This document shows, piece after piece, positions 17,635 through 27,049 of a stretch of DNA of 64,000 nt. Location: assembly GCF_030611305.1 (NCBI RefSeq), contig NZ_JAUWQB010000003.1:1-64000 (forward strand), written 5' to 3'. The notes under the pieces are model-generated. The model searched no databases. It was given only the letters and a program-made list of their open reading frames with translations, and was not told the origin of the DNA. Every line of letters begins with the position of its first letter. Within the stretch, counting starts at the first letter, position 1. Position numbers and translations under genes: made by a program. This stretch comes from Desulfobacula sp. (GTDB lineage: Bacteria > Desulfobacterota > Desulfobacteria > Desulfobacterales > Desulfobacteraceae).

Positions 17635-19128
17635 TTAGCGGTCTGACCTGGGAAACTCAACGATCTTTGCATTATCCGGCTTATGCAAAGGGAGACAGAT
17701 ACAAAATTGACTTCCTTTGCCCTGTTTAGATTCAACCTCAACCGTTCCGCCATGGTGTTTAATTACCCTGTTAGCGATAAAAAGGCCTAAGCCTGTTCCC
17801 TGTGACCCTTTGGATGTAAAAAAAAGTGTGAACATTTTTTCTTTTGTTTCAGTATCCATACCGATGCCATTATCTGTGATAGTAAAACTAATTTGATTTT
17901 TTGAGTTCTTACGGACATGAAATTTTACGTAATGGTCTTTTTTATCCCTCTCAGAAACACATGCATCTACAGCATTTTCAAGGAGATTGACAAGAGCTGC
18001 CTCCATCCAGTTGGGATCAACTTCGATTTTTCCAAGGGTTTTTGGAATAGAAATATCTAACTCGACAGCCTGCTTTTTAGCCATTGGCTTTACAATGTTA
18101 ACAACGTTTTCAGCAAGGGTGCCAGCATTCATCTCTTCGTATTGAAGTTCCCTTGATTTGGCATAATATAAAATTTCAAGCACCATTTTCTTAATTCTAT
18201 CTGCCATCTGCTTAATCTGACCAGATGCCATTAAAACCCTGTCATCATCTTTTTGGACAAGACCTGTTTCAAGCTGGTAAATACCGCCATCCAGTGCTGT
18301 AAGCATGCCTTTAACCCCGTGGGACACGGAGCCCAGCATCAATCCAAGGGAAACGAGATGATCCTGCAATTGCCGAATCTGGGTAATATCGGTAGACATT
18401 TCCATCACCTGGCTGATTTCACCCTTTTCATTTTTGATGGGTGCTGTCAGGGTCAGGACATTATACTGTTTACCGAATTTAGACGTAACAATCTCTTCGG
18501 TACTATGAGATTTTCCATCCTGGAATGTTGCGACAACGGGACATTCATGACATTGGGATGTCCTGTGTTTATATATCTCAAAACAAACCCCGCCGATCTG
18601 GCCTCCGAAATGGCGTCTAAATCTTTTGTTGGATGCCGTGATCCTGAGATTTTTGTCCTGGACCGAAATATAGCAGGGAACTTCTTCAAATAATTGATTT
18701 AATAAATCCTGTGTACCATGAAGTTCGGCAAGCCTTTCTGAATATCGATCAAGTTTCTTCTTCCTTGAAATATTTTTACTGGCGGTAATAAGAGCAAGAT
18801 CCAGGGCTTTGCTGTTAACAGGTGTCTCAAGGTAATGGATGACACTCGATTCAAAAATATCCATTGCAGTATCAAGCCTGTCTTTTTGTGCAAGGATAAT
18901 TATCTGAACATGGGGACAGTTCTTTTTAACCGCTTCAAGGCAGGAGACCATTTCATCATTAATGAATGGATCGGCAAGAATAATATCCCAAATATTCTTT
19001 TCAAGTTTATGCATCACCTCTTCAAAGGTGGTGGCACAGGTGACGTCATACTGCTGGCGCTCAATATATGTTTTCAAAGCGTCGGCAAGATCTTTATCAC
19101 CATTGATAAGTAATATCTGTTTTATCAT
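17635..19128 (-). CDS. Hybrid sensor histidine kinase: pseudo-receiver, PAS, HisKA, ATPase
   Basis: The 497-residue soluble protein has an N-terminal receiver-like domain (about residues 1-120: LLINGDKDLADAL, IILADPF), a PAS domain (residues 145-260) with a Cys-rich loop SQCHECPVV, then an H-box SHGVKGML, N-box LLENAVDACV and G-boxes DNGIGMD and GTGLGLFI. The receiver keeps an Asp (DP) but has YLETP where YLxKP is expected, so the conserved Lys is missing and the domain may be signalling-dead. There is no transmembrane segment, so it senses a cytoplasmic cue; the two PAS cysteines (CHEC) suggest redox or metal sensing. It sits 21 bases after the response regulator gene and is its likely partner. 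Confidence 0.85.
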   Translation of the reverse strand: MIKQILLINGDKDLADALKTYIERQQYDVTCATTFEEVMHKLEKNIWDIILADPFINDEMVSCLEAVKKNCPHVQIIILAQKDRLDTAMDIFESSVIHYLETPVNSKALDLALITASKNISRKKKLDRYSERLAELHGTQDLLNQLFEEVPCYISVQDKNLRITASNKRFRRHFGGQIGGVCFEIYKHRTSQCHECPVVATFQDGKSHSTEEIVTSKFGKQYNVLTLTAPIKNEKGEISQVMEMSTDITQIRQLQDHLVSLGLMLGSVSHGVKGMLTALDGGIYQLETGLVQKDDDRVLMASGQIKQMADRIKKMVLEILYYAKSRELQYEEMNAGTLAENVVNIVKPMAKKQAVELDISIPKTLGKIEVDPNWMEAALVNLLENAVDACVSERDKKDHYVKFHVRKNSKNQISFTITDNGIGMDTETKEKMFTLFFTSKGSQGTGLGLFIANRVIKHHGGTVEVESKQGKGSQFCICLPLHKPDNAKIVEFPRSDR

Positions 19129-19149
19129 AATCGATTAAAAATACCTAAA

Positions 19150-19503
19150 TCAAGTAAGTGTTTCTTTTACAATTTTCAGCAGTTCATCACGGTCAAAAGG
19201 TTTTGAAAGAGAAGCGACTGCCTTGACAACTGCGTACTGATGACCTGAAAGACCACTGATAACAATGACGGGAATATTTTTAAGCTGCGGGTCCTGTGAA
19301 AGCTGACGGTAAAGCCGTGGCCCCCATTCTCCCGGCATTTCGATATCCAGAGTAATAAGGTCCGGCTTATTCTTTTTTGCTACCTTAAGCCCTTCTTTTA
19401 CATCCCCGGCAAGACAGGCGTCATAACCATTATCATTAAACAGGGAAACAAGATAATCTCTAATATTCAAATCGTCATCAATCACCAGAATTTTCTTTTT
19501 CAT
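19150..19503 (-). CDS. Single-domain response regulator (Rrf1-like)
   Basis: The 117-residue protein is a bare receiver domain with all key residues: the acidic pocket VIDDDLNIRDYL, the phosphoacceptor Asp in LITLDIEMPG (about residue 52), the Thr/Ser switch position in VIVISG and the Lys in SLSKPF. There is no output domain, so it works by protein contact. Rrf1 of the Desulfovibrio hmc locus is likewise a response regulator, and the position here after hmcF and the stress protein supports that assignment. AGAGGATGTT precedes the ATG. Confidence 0.8.
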   Translation of the reverse strand: MKKKILVIDDDLNIRDYLVSLFNDNGYDACLAGDVKEGLKVAKKNKPDLITLDIEMPGEWGPRLYRQLSQDPQLKNIPVIVISGLSGHQYAVVKAVASLSKPFDRDELLKIVKETLT

Positions 19504-19518
19504 AACATCCTCTGATTC

Positions 19519-20418
19519 TTATTTGTTTATACTTATTACCGGACAGCCCGCCCTGACAATAACCTGTTCTACATTTCCCCCCAATCTTATGTCTCCCGAG
19601 GGGACTTTCCTTGAATGATGAGCCATAATGAGCAGGTCGGCATGTTTATCCCTTGCATATTTAACAATTTCTATAAAAGGAATACCTTCCCAAACATCCA
19701 TGGAGTAGCCTTTCAGCTCTTTTAACCGGGACTCATACCTTGCCCGAATCTTTCTTAGTGATTCTCTTATCTGCTGCTCAATTTCATCCTGGCTTAACAT
19801 TTTACCGGTATGCAAGGGGGTAATATCAAGGGCGTGAAAGACACTGAGTTCACAATCAAGAGCTTTGGCAACCTTTATTGCAAAATCAAATGCCTTGTCT
19901 GAAGTTTTTGAAAAGTCCGTACCAAAAACAATATTGGACAGTCCTCCCCAAAAGGAGGCTGCAGGTCTGTTCACAACAAGAACAGGACAATTGGCTGCCT
20001 TGGCTACTTTTTGAAGGGTTGATCCTGCCAGGCTTTTTTTGTAAACCGTTTCATCTTCGTCCCCTGTGGTTCCGCCGAGCAGAATCAAATCCGGTTTCAT
20101 GGTTTTTGCCTGTCTTAATATTTCACGAGCCGGCAGTCCCACTGCAACATCAATTGAGTATTTAAGACTTTCATCCAGGTATTTTTCATAATAGGTTTTA
20201 ATCTCTTCAGTCACCCAGGCGATATAATCTTCATCAACACTAACTTCTTCTTTGGTTTTTACATCCACGACAACCTGGCTGTATCCCCTTGTAGGGACCC
20301 CCATAACATGAAAAATATTCAAGTTAGACTGGTAACTTTTCGCAATGTTAAAGGCAACCCTTGCAGCATGGTCGCTGGCAGCGGTAGCGGATGTTGCAAA
20401 TAAAATTTTTTTAAACAT
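19519..20418 (-). CDS. Universal stress protein, tandem UspA domains
   Basis: Two UspA folds lie in 299 residues: residues 1-155 (FKKILFATSATAASDHAARVA to NCPVLVVN) and residues 165-299 (NIVFGTDFSKTSDKAFDFA to GCPVISIN). The first repeat keeps a glycine-rich nucleotide loop (LLGGTTGDEDE...LAGST), the second a related LGGNVEQV. Tandem Usp proteins usually bind ATP and act in stress or energy limitation. The ATG at 20418 was chosen over 20430 because GGGG lies six bases ahead and the domain starts there. It lies 34 bases after hmcF in the same direction, so its expression is probably tied to the Hmc complex. Confidence 0.85.
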   Translation of the reverse strand: MFKKILFATSATAASDHAARVAFNIAKSYQSNLNIFHVMGVPTRGYSQVVVDVKTKEEVSVDEDYIAWVTEEIKTYYEKYLDESLKYSIDVAVGLPAREILRQAKTMKPDLILLGGTTGDEDETVYKKSLAGSTLQKVAKAANCPVLVVNRPAASFWGGLSNIVFGTDFSKTSDKAFDFAIKVAKALDCELSVFHALDITPLHTGKMLSQDEIEQQIRESLRKIRARYESRLKELKGYSMDVWEGIPFIEIVKYARDKHADLLIMAHHSRKVPSGDIRLGGNVEQVIVRAGCPVISINK

Positions 20419-20452
20419 ATCAAACCCCATTTCATTAAATAATCAAAAGGCC

Positions 20453-21841
20453 CTATTCCTCGGGTTGTAAATGCTCTGGAATTTCCAGCATTTTTATTAC
20501 AATTGGTTTTAAAAACGACCATCGGATACCGATCTCATATTCTTCTTCAAGATCTCTTATGGCATCCCAGCAGTTATGGCAGGGCGCTAAGACAAGCTTT
20601 GCTCCGGTAGCCAGGATCTGGTCCCTCTTTGTAATAAGCGCTATGTTTCGCTGCTTCCTGAAAAGACCGATACCATTAAACCCACCGCCTCCGCCGCAGC
20701 AATAATTATGCTCTTTGTTGGGGGACATCTCAATAAAATATCCGGGTTCAACAATATGCTTCATAATATCTCGTGTTGCTTTCTTTAGGCCATGATTTCT
20801 TATGTAATTGCATGAATCCTGAAGTGTTACAGGTTCTTTTATCCTTTTGTGGGGGTCAATTTTAAGTTTTCCCGTATTGAGTGCTTCTGCCAGCCATTCT
20901 ACATAATGAATAGATTCAGCCGGCGGCTGACCATTCTTTCGTCCGGCCCAGTAGGGTCCTTCAATGACGGTTGCCCTGTGGGCATGACCGCACTCAGTTC
21001 CAACCATCCTGACAGGTTTTAATCTTTCCATGGCCTCATACACAGTTTCCACCTGCATCTTGCAGGCAGCCCAGTCACCGGCAAACATGGCAAGGCTTGT
21101 CTGCTCCCATCCTTTTGATGGAACCGTCCAGTTCTCACCTGCTATATGGAACAGGATAGCAGCTTCGGCAAGGTCTTCGGGATAGTGTTTTACTTCCCTT
21201 GCGTTCACTGTGTACATGATATCGGCGCCTTCCACGTCAACTGGAACGGTGAGCCCGGGATAGTCATCTTCATACTCCTCAACCATCCACTCAAAGGTAT
21301 CGACAAAGTCCTCATCTGTGACATCCATTTGCGCTCTGTACACCCTGTGCATTCCCGCACCGATTTTCAACTCCCATGGCACAAACCCCTGCTGGTACAA
21401 CAGACCTCTAAGATAACCAAACATGATGCCCGTATCAATCCCATGGGGACAATACGTTCCGCACCTGTTGCAACAGGTGCATTTTGCCCATGCAACCTCC
21501 ATGGTATCCCGCATGAACTTATTGTCTACTTTTCCTTTTTTTCGTATGATTTCACCAAGGGTTGACTGAATCTTATACGCCGGTACCTGTTTGGGATCAC
21601 GGCCATTGACCTGGTAAAGAAAACAGGATTCGGCGCACATTCCGCAATGGGCACAGATCTCAAGCCAGGTTCTTATACGTGACTTACAGGTATTTTGTAT
21701 GGTTTTCCACAAAAGGTCAGAATCAATTTCCAGTTTCTCCATTTCCTTATAGTAGTTATTCCCACTGGTATCTGACAGCAGCTCATTAATGCCTTCTGCT
21801 GTATCTATGGGTTTTTTATTGCAAAATTTTCCTTCGGGCAT
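20453..21841 (-). CDS. hmcF: HmcF: HdrD/DsrK-like iron-sulfur protein of the Hmc complex
   Basis: The 462-residue cytoplasm-facing subunit has two ferredoxin-type clusters near the N-terminus (HCGMCAESC and [14 protein letters not shown]) and CCG-domain cysteines ([12 protein letters not shown] and [12 protein letters not shown]) as in HdrD and DsrK, which can hold a special catalytic [4Fe-4S] centre. Its length equals that of Desulfovibrio HmcF (about 461). In the Hmc model electrons from periplasmic hydrogenase via cytochrome c3 and HmcA cross the membrane through HmcC/E to HmcF. It follows hmcE by 39 bases with AAGGAGAATGATCC before the ATG. Confidence 0.9.
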   Translation of the reverse strand: MPEGKFCNKKPIDTAEGINELLSDTSGNNYYKEMEKLEIDSDLLWKTIQNTCKSRIRTWLEICAHCGMCAESCFLYQVNGRDPKQVPAYKIQSTLGEIIRKKGKVDNKFMRDTMEVAWAKCTCCNRCGTYCPHGIDTGIMFGYLRGLLYQQGFVPWELKIGAGMHRVYRAQMDVTDEDFVDTFEWMVEEYEDDYPGLTVPVDVEGADIMYTVNAREVKHYPEDLAEAAILFHIAGENWTVPSKGWEQTSLAMFAGDWAACKMQVETVYEAMERLKPVRMVGTECGHAHRATVIEGPYWAGRKNGQPPAESIHYVEWLAEALNTGKLKIDPHKRIKEPVTLQDSCNYIRNHGLKKATRDIMKHIVEPGYFIEMSPNKEHNYCCGGGGGFNGIGLFRKQRNIALITKRDQILATGAKLVLAPCHNCWDAIRDLEEEYEIGIRWSFLKPIVIKMLEIPEHLQPEE

Positions 21842-21880
21842 GGATCATTCTCCTTAAAGCTTAGGTGGGCCGGGTATTGC

Positions 21881-22558
21881 CTACCAAGCCATTTTTGTCC
21901 CTTTCATTCCTCCCCTCTTAATTCCAAAATCCATTCCAAGCTGGGCACGGGATGCAAAAAACAAAAAGACATGTGACAGCTTGGTAAAGGGTATGGCTAT
22001 CAAAAGGAGCTCACCACAAAAAATATGCATATTCAGCCAGAATGAATAATCTCCGACCTGATACCGGGCAAGAAGACCTGTAATAAAAGGAGCAATGGAT
22101 ATAAGTAAAATAAAATAATCATAGAGTGTGGTCATTATCCTGACCTCGGGAAGAACCATTCGTCTTAACACAAGAAAAAAGGCGCTGACAACCACAGTCC
22201 AAGTTAATATGTCCGCAAAAGTAGCGTTTAAAGTAAAAAATGAAATTCCCAGTTTTTCCTTAAGAAACAGGCTATGCCCCAACAGAAAAAGAGGAATCAT
22301 AACAGCTCCGATATGGAATCCGAAAAAGGCAACGGTAATGAACGGCTGAGTACGCCATCCATATGTTCCAAAAGGAATCAGCCATTTATAGATAGACCGG
22401 ACAGCCCCCTTAAATCCCGCAGCCGGGTACGAGGTATACGCCACCCTGTCCAACCGCCAGCTTAGGCCTTTGAAATACATGATAAATCGTACAATCATTC
22501 CAATCAAACAGACTCCCAGAGCTATCCAGAAGAATAAGCCTGTTAAAAGATCATGCAT
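21881..22558 (-). CDS. hmcE: HmcE: b-type cytochrome membrane subunit
   Basis: This 225-residue membrane protein has about five hydrophobic helices (LFFWIALGVCLIGMIVRF at the N-terminus, then segments around residues 70, 110, 150 and 185) and resembles DsrM/NarI-type cytochrome b subunits. Histidines inside helices (FHIGAV, GHSLF, NMHIFCG) are candidate haem b ligands. Length matches Desulfovibrio HmcE (about 226). It probably works with HmcC to carry electrons, and perhaps exchanges them with menaquinone. GGAGGATTAAACA precedes the ATG. Confidence 0.88.
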   Translation of the reverse strand: MHDLLTGLFFWIALGVCLIGMIVRFIMYFKGLSWRLDRVAYTSYPAAGFKGAVRSIYKWLIPFGTYGWRTQPFITVAFFGFHIGAVMIPLFLLGHSLFLKEKLGISFFTLNATFADILTWTVVVSAFFLVLRRMVLPEVRIMTTLYDYFILLISIAPFITGLLARYQVGDYSFWLNMHIFCGELLLIAIPFTKLSHVFLFFASRAQLGMDFGIKRGGMKGTKMAW

Positions 22559-22587
22559 TGTTTAATCCTCCATATAATAAATTAACT

Positions 22588-22719
22588 CTAATCATCTTCT
22601 CTGTCCGTCAGGAATTTCCAGAAAAGCGGCATAAAAACAAGAATCCCACCCATAATGATATACGTTATTCCTTTGGTATGTGTCATAAAATCCTGAAGTG
22701 TAAAAATAATATTTTCCAA
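22588..22719 (-). CDS. hmcD: HmcD: tiny single-span membrane subunit (43 aa)
   Basis: Between hmcC and hmcE a 43-codon frame starts at TTG (22717-22719) preceded by a perfect AAAGGAGG and ends at TAG (22588-22590). The product has one membrane helix (ITYIIMGGILVFMPLFW) followed by a basic then acidic tail (KFLTDREDD). Desulfovibrio HmcD is a similarly small membrane protein (about 47 residues) at the same position in the operon, so the assignment rests on position, size and topology. Standard gene callers may miss it because of size and TTG start. Confidence 0.8.
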   Translation of the reverse strand: MENIIFTLQDFMTHTKGITYIIMGGILVFMPLFWKFLTDREDD

Positions 22720-22739
22720 AGTATCCTCCTTTATCCCTT

Positions 22740-23909
22740 CTAATGGGCCTTGTAATCAGGGTGCTCATGAAGAATAGGCATCCGGGTTGCAATAAATTTG
22801 TAAACCACAATTCCCAGGGTAACGATAAAAACAGAAGTGGATATTTCCATAAAGCTTGGACAATACCTTTCAGCAGAGGGCAGATGCCAGTTAAATGCTA
22901 CAACGGAAATATTGAGTCTGTTCAGTACGATTCCCAGAACCGTCCAGATTGATGCCAGCCGAACCAGCACAAGGTTCTTTTCCCTTGAACCCACAGCATA
23001 TAAAATGGCAGGGAAAAGGACAAATCCGACCAGTTCCAAAAGAAACCAGAGTCCCCAGCCTGTGAAGAGATAATGCCAGTTGTCGTCTATGGAAAGGCCG
23101 ATGATCTTGATACAAACATATCCCATCATCACGAATGACGCCGCTTTGGCAAATCCGAAGGCAACCCCGCGACTTTCGCTCAAATGAGTTTCATCCATTT
23201 TGTGTTTAAGATAGCGGTGTGCAAGACTTCCTTCAAAAATAACCATGGACATGCCGGCAAACATGCTGGAGATGAAAAAATATACCGGCAGATAGGACGA
23301 ATACCATAATGGGTGAAGCTTTGACGGCGCAATCATAAAAAGAGCACCCAGAGACGACTGGTGAAGGGTGGAAAGAATGACCCCGAAAATCGTCAACAAC
23401 AGGGTTAATTTTACCACCCAATTGCGTAGCTTCTTGAACCCCAGCCATTCCATGGCAGAAGGACTGAATTCGATGAACAATACGGTAATATAAAGGAACA
23501 CGCAAAGTCCCACTTCAAACAAGAGTGAAGAGGTTCCCTGGGAATAGAATATTGGATAGGGCAAACGCCAGGGACGGCCAACATCATAGTGAAGGGCCAG
23601 AACAACAAGGGCATAACCTAAAAATGCGGTTAAAATAGCAGGTCGGACGGCTGAATGGAACCGCTTCAGTCCAAAGAGATAGCATGCCGCAGATGTTACA
23701 TAACCGCCCGCTGCAAGGGCGACACCACACAGCAGGTCAAATCCGATCCATATCCCCCAGGGGTTATTGTTATCAAGGTTGGTCACCACACCCAGGCCCA
23801 TCGTAAACCTGAGAATGGTTAACACAAGTCCACCCGCAAGGATGATACCTGTCACCACATTAAACACAGTAAATTTTGAATTTTCAGGAATCCTGTTATC
23901 CAAATCCAT
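22740..23909 (-). CDS. hmcC: HmcC: NrfD/PsrC-type polytopic membrane subunit
   Basis: The 389-residue protein has about ten hydrophobic segments and the features of NrfD-family quinone-interacting subunits, including NNPWGIWIGFDLLCGVALAAGGY near the N-terminus and LALHYDVGRPWRLPYP. Its length equals Desulfovibrio HmcC (389). It anchors HmcB and HmcA on the periplasmic face and probably passes electrons or exchanges with menaquinone. Its start directly abuts the hmcB stop, with GGAGGAATAG upstream of the ATG. Confidence 0.92.
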   Translation of the reverse strand: MDLDNRIPENSKFTVFNVVTGIILAGGLVLTILRFTMGLGVVTNLDNNNPWGIWIGFDLLCGVALAAGGYVTSAACYLFGLKRFHSAVRPAILTAFLGYALVVLALHYDVGRPWRLPYPIFYSQGTSSLLFEVGLCVFLYITVLFIEFSPSAMEWLGFKKLRNWVVKLTLLLTIFGVILSTLHQSSLGALFMIAPSKLHPLWYSSYLPVYFFISSMFAGMSMVIFEGSLAHRYLKHKMDETHLSESRGVAFGFAKAASFVMMGYVCIKIIGLSIDDNWHYLFTGWGLWFLLELVGFVLFPAILYAVGSREKNLVLVRLASIWTVLGIVLNRLNISVVAFNWHLPSAERYCPSFMEISTSVFIVTLGIVVYKFIATRMPILHEHPDYKAH

Positions 23910-25025
23910 CTATTCCTCCTGTTTACCTTTATCTTCGGAATCTTCAAGCTTCTCAGTCGTTTTTGAGTCCTGTTCTTCCCCGGCTTCGGCTTCTTTTTCT
24001 TTTGCAGCTTCTTCAAGAGCTTTTTTTATTTCAAAATTGATTGCAGCAGTTTTCTCTTTGGTCATTTTCTCTCTGAGCTCTTCTATCTTTTGATTCATTT
24101 CTTCATTGGCCTGAACTCTTGCCTCTTGCAATGCTTCATCTTTTTCTTCTTTGGCTATCTTATCTTTTCTCTTGGAAATGGCATATACTCCGGTCAATAA
24201 TACCGGCCAAAGTCCGACAACGATTGGAACAGCCGAAAGCGGTCCCGAGGTAAGTTCAGGGGCTGATTTTGTTCCCAAATCCTCTCTCATGCCAATGGTT
24301 TCAAACGGTTGCCCGGAAAGGTAAAGCCAGCTTGTCCCGCCCATTTCATATTCGCCATATACATGGTCAACATATTGATCAGGATGTTTTTGAATTCTGA
24401 TTTTTGCAATTTTTATAAGCGCTTCTCTTTCTCCAAAAATCAATGCTTCCCTGGGACAGGCTTCCACACAACCCGGAAGTTTACCTTCTTCTAACCGGGG
24501 AGCGCACATGGTACATTTAGTCACCCTGGGAGTAAGGACTTTATCATATTCATAGGCTGGAATCTCAAAAGGACATGCTACCATGCAATACCGGCATCCC
24601 ACACAGAGAGAATCATCATACACGACCGGTCCTGCCGGTGTTTTTTTAAATGCCTTAACAAAACAGGCAGAGGCACATGCAGGCTCAAGGCAATGGTTGC
24701 ACTGTTTTTTTACAAAGACTTTTTCCTTGGCCTGAAACTGGTTAACAACGGTATATTCATATGCCTGGGTACGCCTCTTTTTATCGAGAACACTTAAATC
24801 CTCAAACGATTTTTCAGGTTGTGGTAAATCATTTACCTTGGTGCAGGCCTGTTCGCATTTTCTGCATCCAATACACTTGGTTGTGTCATGCAGAACTCCG
24901 GAACTTCCCGGATATCCCTTGAAATGTTTGTTTGCGGCACCATAGGCTTTTGTCAGGGAACCAGTTGTGGTGGCGCCGATAGCCGCTCCAAATGAACCCA
25001 AAAACTTTCTACGAGAAATAGCCAT
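23910..25025 (-). CDS. hmcB: HmcB: four-cluster ferredoxin subunit with Tat signal
   Basis: The 371-residue protein starts [15 protein letters not shown], a twin-arginine signal, and has four cysteine clusters: [36 protein letters not shown] and CTMCAP...CVEACP. This is the DmsB/PsrB-type electron-transfer chain on the periplasmic face. A C-terminal membrane helix ([21 protein letters not shown] when read through residues 263-283) is followed by about 85 residues that are almost entirely Lys/Glu/Ala and likely a charged coiled coil facing the cytoplasm. Length agrees with Desulfovibrio HmcB (370). Confidence 0.92.
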   Translation of the reverse strand: MAISRRKFLGSFGAAIGATTTGSLTKAYGAANKHFKGYPGSSGVLHDTTKCIGCRKCEQACTKVNDLPQPEKSFEDLSVLDKKRRTQAYEYTVVNQFQAKEKVFVKKQCNHCLEPACASACFVKAFKKTPAGPVVYDDSLCVGCRYCMVACPFEIPAYEYDKVLTPRVTKCTMCAPRLEEGKLPGCVEACPREALIFGEREALIKIAKIRIQKHPDQYVDHVYGEYEMGGTSWLYLSGQPFETIGMREDLGTKSAPELTSGPLSAVPIVVGLWPVLLTGVYAISKRKDKIAKEEKDEALQEARVQANEEMNQKIEELREKMTKEKTAAINFEIKKALEEAAKEKEAEAGEEQDSKTTEKLEDSEDKGKQEE

Positions 25026-25060
25026 AATTTTACCCTTATTATTTGTATCCTTTGAATATT

Positions 25061-26626
25061 CTATTTCTTTTCTTCATGACATTTGACACAGTCGGTTGCT
25101 GCAACGGATTTAACTTCCATTTTCTGATGGCAGGTTATGCACTGGCCATGATATGCACCTTTCAATCCCGGTCTGCCATCCGAATCCGGGCCTTTTTTAC
25201 TGTGACAGGATGCGCATCTGGGAGGCTCAAGCGTTTTAGGGCTATTGTGATGGCATCCCATACACAGCCCTGCCTGGTCTTTATGAAAAGCCTTAGCCAT
25301 ATCGCTTTTCTCAACTCTTAAGAATATAGCCTGAACCATTTTTCGGTGTGGAAACTGACTGGGTTTATACTCATTGGCCAACACATCAATAACGATTTCC
25401 TCAGGAATCTTGTCTTCTAAAACAAGGTTATAATCTGAAGAAAGATCGGTTAACGCCTTTCTTGCAACTTCCCCGGGTTCCATGGCCTCAAGCTGCGCCT
25501 GCTGCAAATTATGACATGTTTTACATGAGTCGGAATTATCCTTTTCAGCGGGTGCCTGAAAATGACAGCCGGCACAATCCGAGCTTTTTGTAAATTCCTT
25601 GTGGCAGCCGATACAACTCCTGGTGTTATCCAGATTGTGCATCGCTTGTGCAAGACTGACAAATCCGCCTTTTGAATCTCCTCCGTCCGTCTTATGGCAG
25701 TCATTACATTTTTTCAATGTTTCGTGGTGACATGCCTTACAGCTTTCAGTTCTTGTTTCATGGACTTTGTGATTAAACGCGACACCGTTCATATAATTTT
25801 TTGTCGCTTTACTGCCAGTCTCCCAACCTGTAATAGCAACTTCGTCCGGCTGGCTTCGTTTGAGCCGGGGAATATCAACAACTTTTTTTATCTTTTGCTG
25901 CTTTCCTTTATCATGACAACCCTCGCAGGTTGTAGGGCCGGCAGTAATCTTTTGGTCTTTGAAGGTTTGATGACATTTTACACAAGCATCATGAGAGGCT
26001 TCTTGAATGGGCCTGATGTCGTCTTGTTTTATTGATTTATGACAATAAGAACAGGATTCTTCCTCGCCTTTGATATAAAAAATCTCTTTTGTTTTCTCAT
26101 TATATTTATGATGACAACTACTGCAATTTTCTTTAATTGAAGGGTCCATACCCTTAATCTGGTCTGAACTTTCATGGATAAAATGCAATGATTTGTCAAA
26201 CTTGATTTCTTCCCAAGAGGATCCCATGGGCTTTGTTGTAGCATGACAGGATCGGCAATCAGCAGTAACAGGTCCTGCTTTTTCGTTGGATGCTTTTTTC
26301 TCCACATGACAGGCAATACATTCGGCATGATAAGAATCCATGGACGCTTTTTCGGTTGTCCTTTTGAATTCAAAGACGAAACCACCCTCTTTTTCAATAT
26401 GACAGGCTGTGCATTTCCCATCAACAGCCTGGGTGTGAAGATCATGCAGAAAACCGACTGCCGGCATTTCATTTTTGCTTAACTCCGCCCCAAGCTGAAT
26501 ATTGATACGATCCAGTCTTTTATCATCATTGCTCTTTTTAGTAGTGCTTTGCCCTATTAAGGGAAACAAAATGGATAAGACAATCATCGCAAGAATAATC
26601 AGCTGAAATGGTTTAACTTTTGACAT
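25061..26626 (-). CDS. hmcA: HmcA: 16-haem periplasmic cytochrome c
   Basis: The 521-residue protein has an N-terminal signal ([17 protein letters not shown]) and exactly sixteen CXXCH haem motifs (from CTACH near residue 72 to CVKCH close to the end), the hallmark of HmcA. Haem spacing is dense in residues 70-240 and 290-375, with a gap of about 75 residues that carries no haem (roughly 380-450) before the last four. It accepts electrons from periplasmic hydrogenases through type I cytochrome c3 and passes them to HmcB/C. GGGGATTGAACC precedes the ATG. It is the first gene of the operon. Confidence 0.95.
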   Translation of the reverse strand: MSKVKPFQLIILAMIVLSILFPLIGQSTTKKSNDDKRLDRINIQLGAELSKNEMPAVGFLHDLHTQAVDGKCTACHIEKEGGFVFEFKRTTEKASMDSYHAECIACHVEKKASNEKAGPVTADCRSCHATTKPMGSSWEEIKFDKSLHFIHESSDQIKGMDPSIKENCSSCHHKYNEKTKEIFYIKGEEESCSYCHKSIKQDDIRPIQEASHDACVKCHQTFKDQKITAGPTTCEGCHDKGKQQKIKKVVDIPRLKRSQPDEVAITGWETGSKATKNYMNGVAFNHKVHETRTESCKACHHETLKKCNDCHKTDGGDSKGGFVSLAQAMHNLDNTRSCIGCHKEFTKSSDCAGCHFQAPAEKDNSDSCKTCHNLQQAQLEAMEPGEVARKALTDLSSDYNLVLEDKIPEEIVIDVLANEYKPSQFPHRKMVQAIFLRVEKSDMAKAFHKDQAGLCMGCHHNSPKTLEPPRCASCHSKKGPDSDGRPGLKGAYHGQCITCHQKMEVKSVAATDCVKCHEEKK

Positions 26627-26693
26627 GGTTCAATCCCCTGATTGATTTTTAAAAACTCAATTCCAATAAACCCAACCAAATTAATCGGATTAT

Positions 26694-26722
26694 TTCCTAC
26701 TGTTTTTCTATGATTAAGTCAA
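26694..26722 (-). promoter_or_regulatory. Candidate promoter of the hmc operon
   Basis: On the minus strand TTGACT (26717-26722) is followed after 17 bases by TAGGAA (26694-26699). The -35 is good and the -10 weak (three of six), as expected for a regulated promoter. It lies about 70 bases ahead of the hmcA ATG. I could not see the rrf2 dyad (ATGTC/GACAT) here. Confidence 0.35.
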
Positions 26723-26899
26723 TAGAAAAAATGATCGCTCTCTATATATTTATAAAAATTATTATTATATCAAGAAGTTACCAAATAAAATTTCCAGCCT
26801 GAATCATTTTCTGACCATCAATTTCATTGTTCTTTCAGGCGGGTTGGACCAAATGTCAGTTGATATTAAATCTGCCATTTTATTTATTTTTTATTCCTG

Positions 26900-26931
26900 G
26901 GCATCTTTTCTGCCCGACTGGCATCTTTTCT
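26900..26931 (+). promoter_or_regulatory. Direct repeat GGCATCTTTTCT x2, sigma54-like element upstream of nfnA
   Basis: The 12-mer GGCATCTTTTCT occurs at 26900-26911 and again at 26920-26931, starts exactly 20 bases apart (two helical turns). The first copy fits the sigma54 rule GG-N10-GC (GG at 26900-26901, GC at 26912-26913); the second keeps TGGCAT but has AC in place of GC. It may be a sigma54 promoter or tandem sites for an activator. Confidence 0.35.
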
Positions 26932-27049
26932 ACTTGATTTTATTAAATTTTTCTGAGTAAAATTAACCCTTTTAATTCGGGCACAAACTGAATTGACTTT
27001 TTCAACCGAATGCTGATTAGAATATAGATATATAGAACAGGAGGAAGGA

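Larger units (their letters stand above)
26627..27049. other. Divergent regulatory region between hmcA and nfnA
   Basis: No gene was found in these 423 bases. They hold promoters for both directions: a candidate hmcA promoter at 26694-26722, a 12-base direct repeat with sigma54-like spacing at 26900-26931, and a weak sigma70-type pair for nfnA (TTGACT at 26993-26998, TAGAAT at 27018-27023, 19-base spacing). The segment 26770-26900 is unassigned. Confidence 0.6.

Noticed and set aside
18253-18693. Plus-strand frame antisense to the histidine kinase
   Set aside because: No family resemblance; the kinase has all its motifs in the opposite strand.
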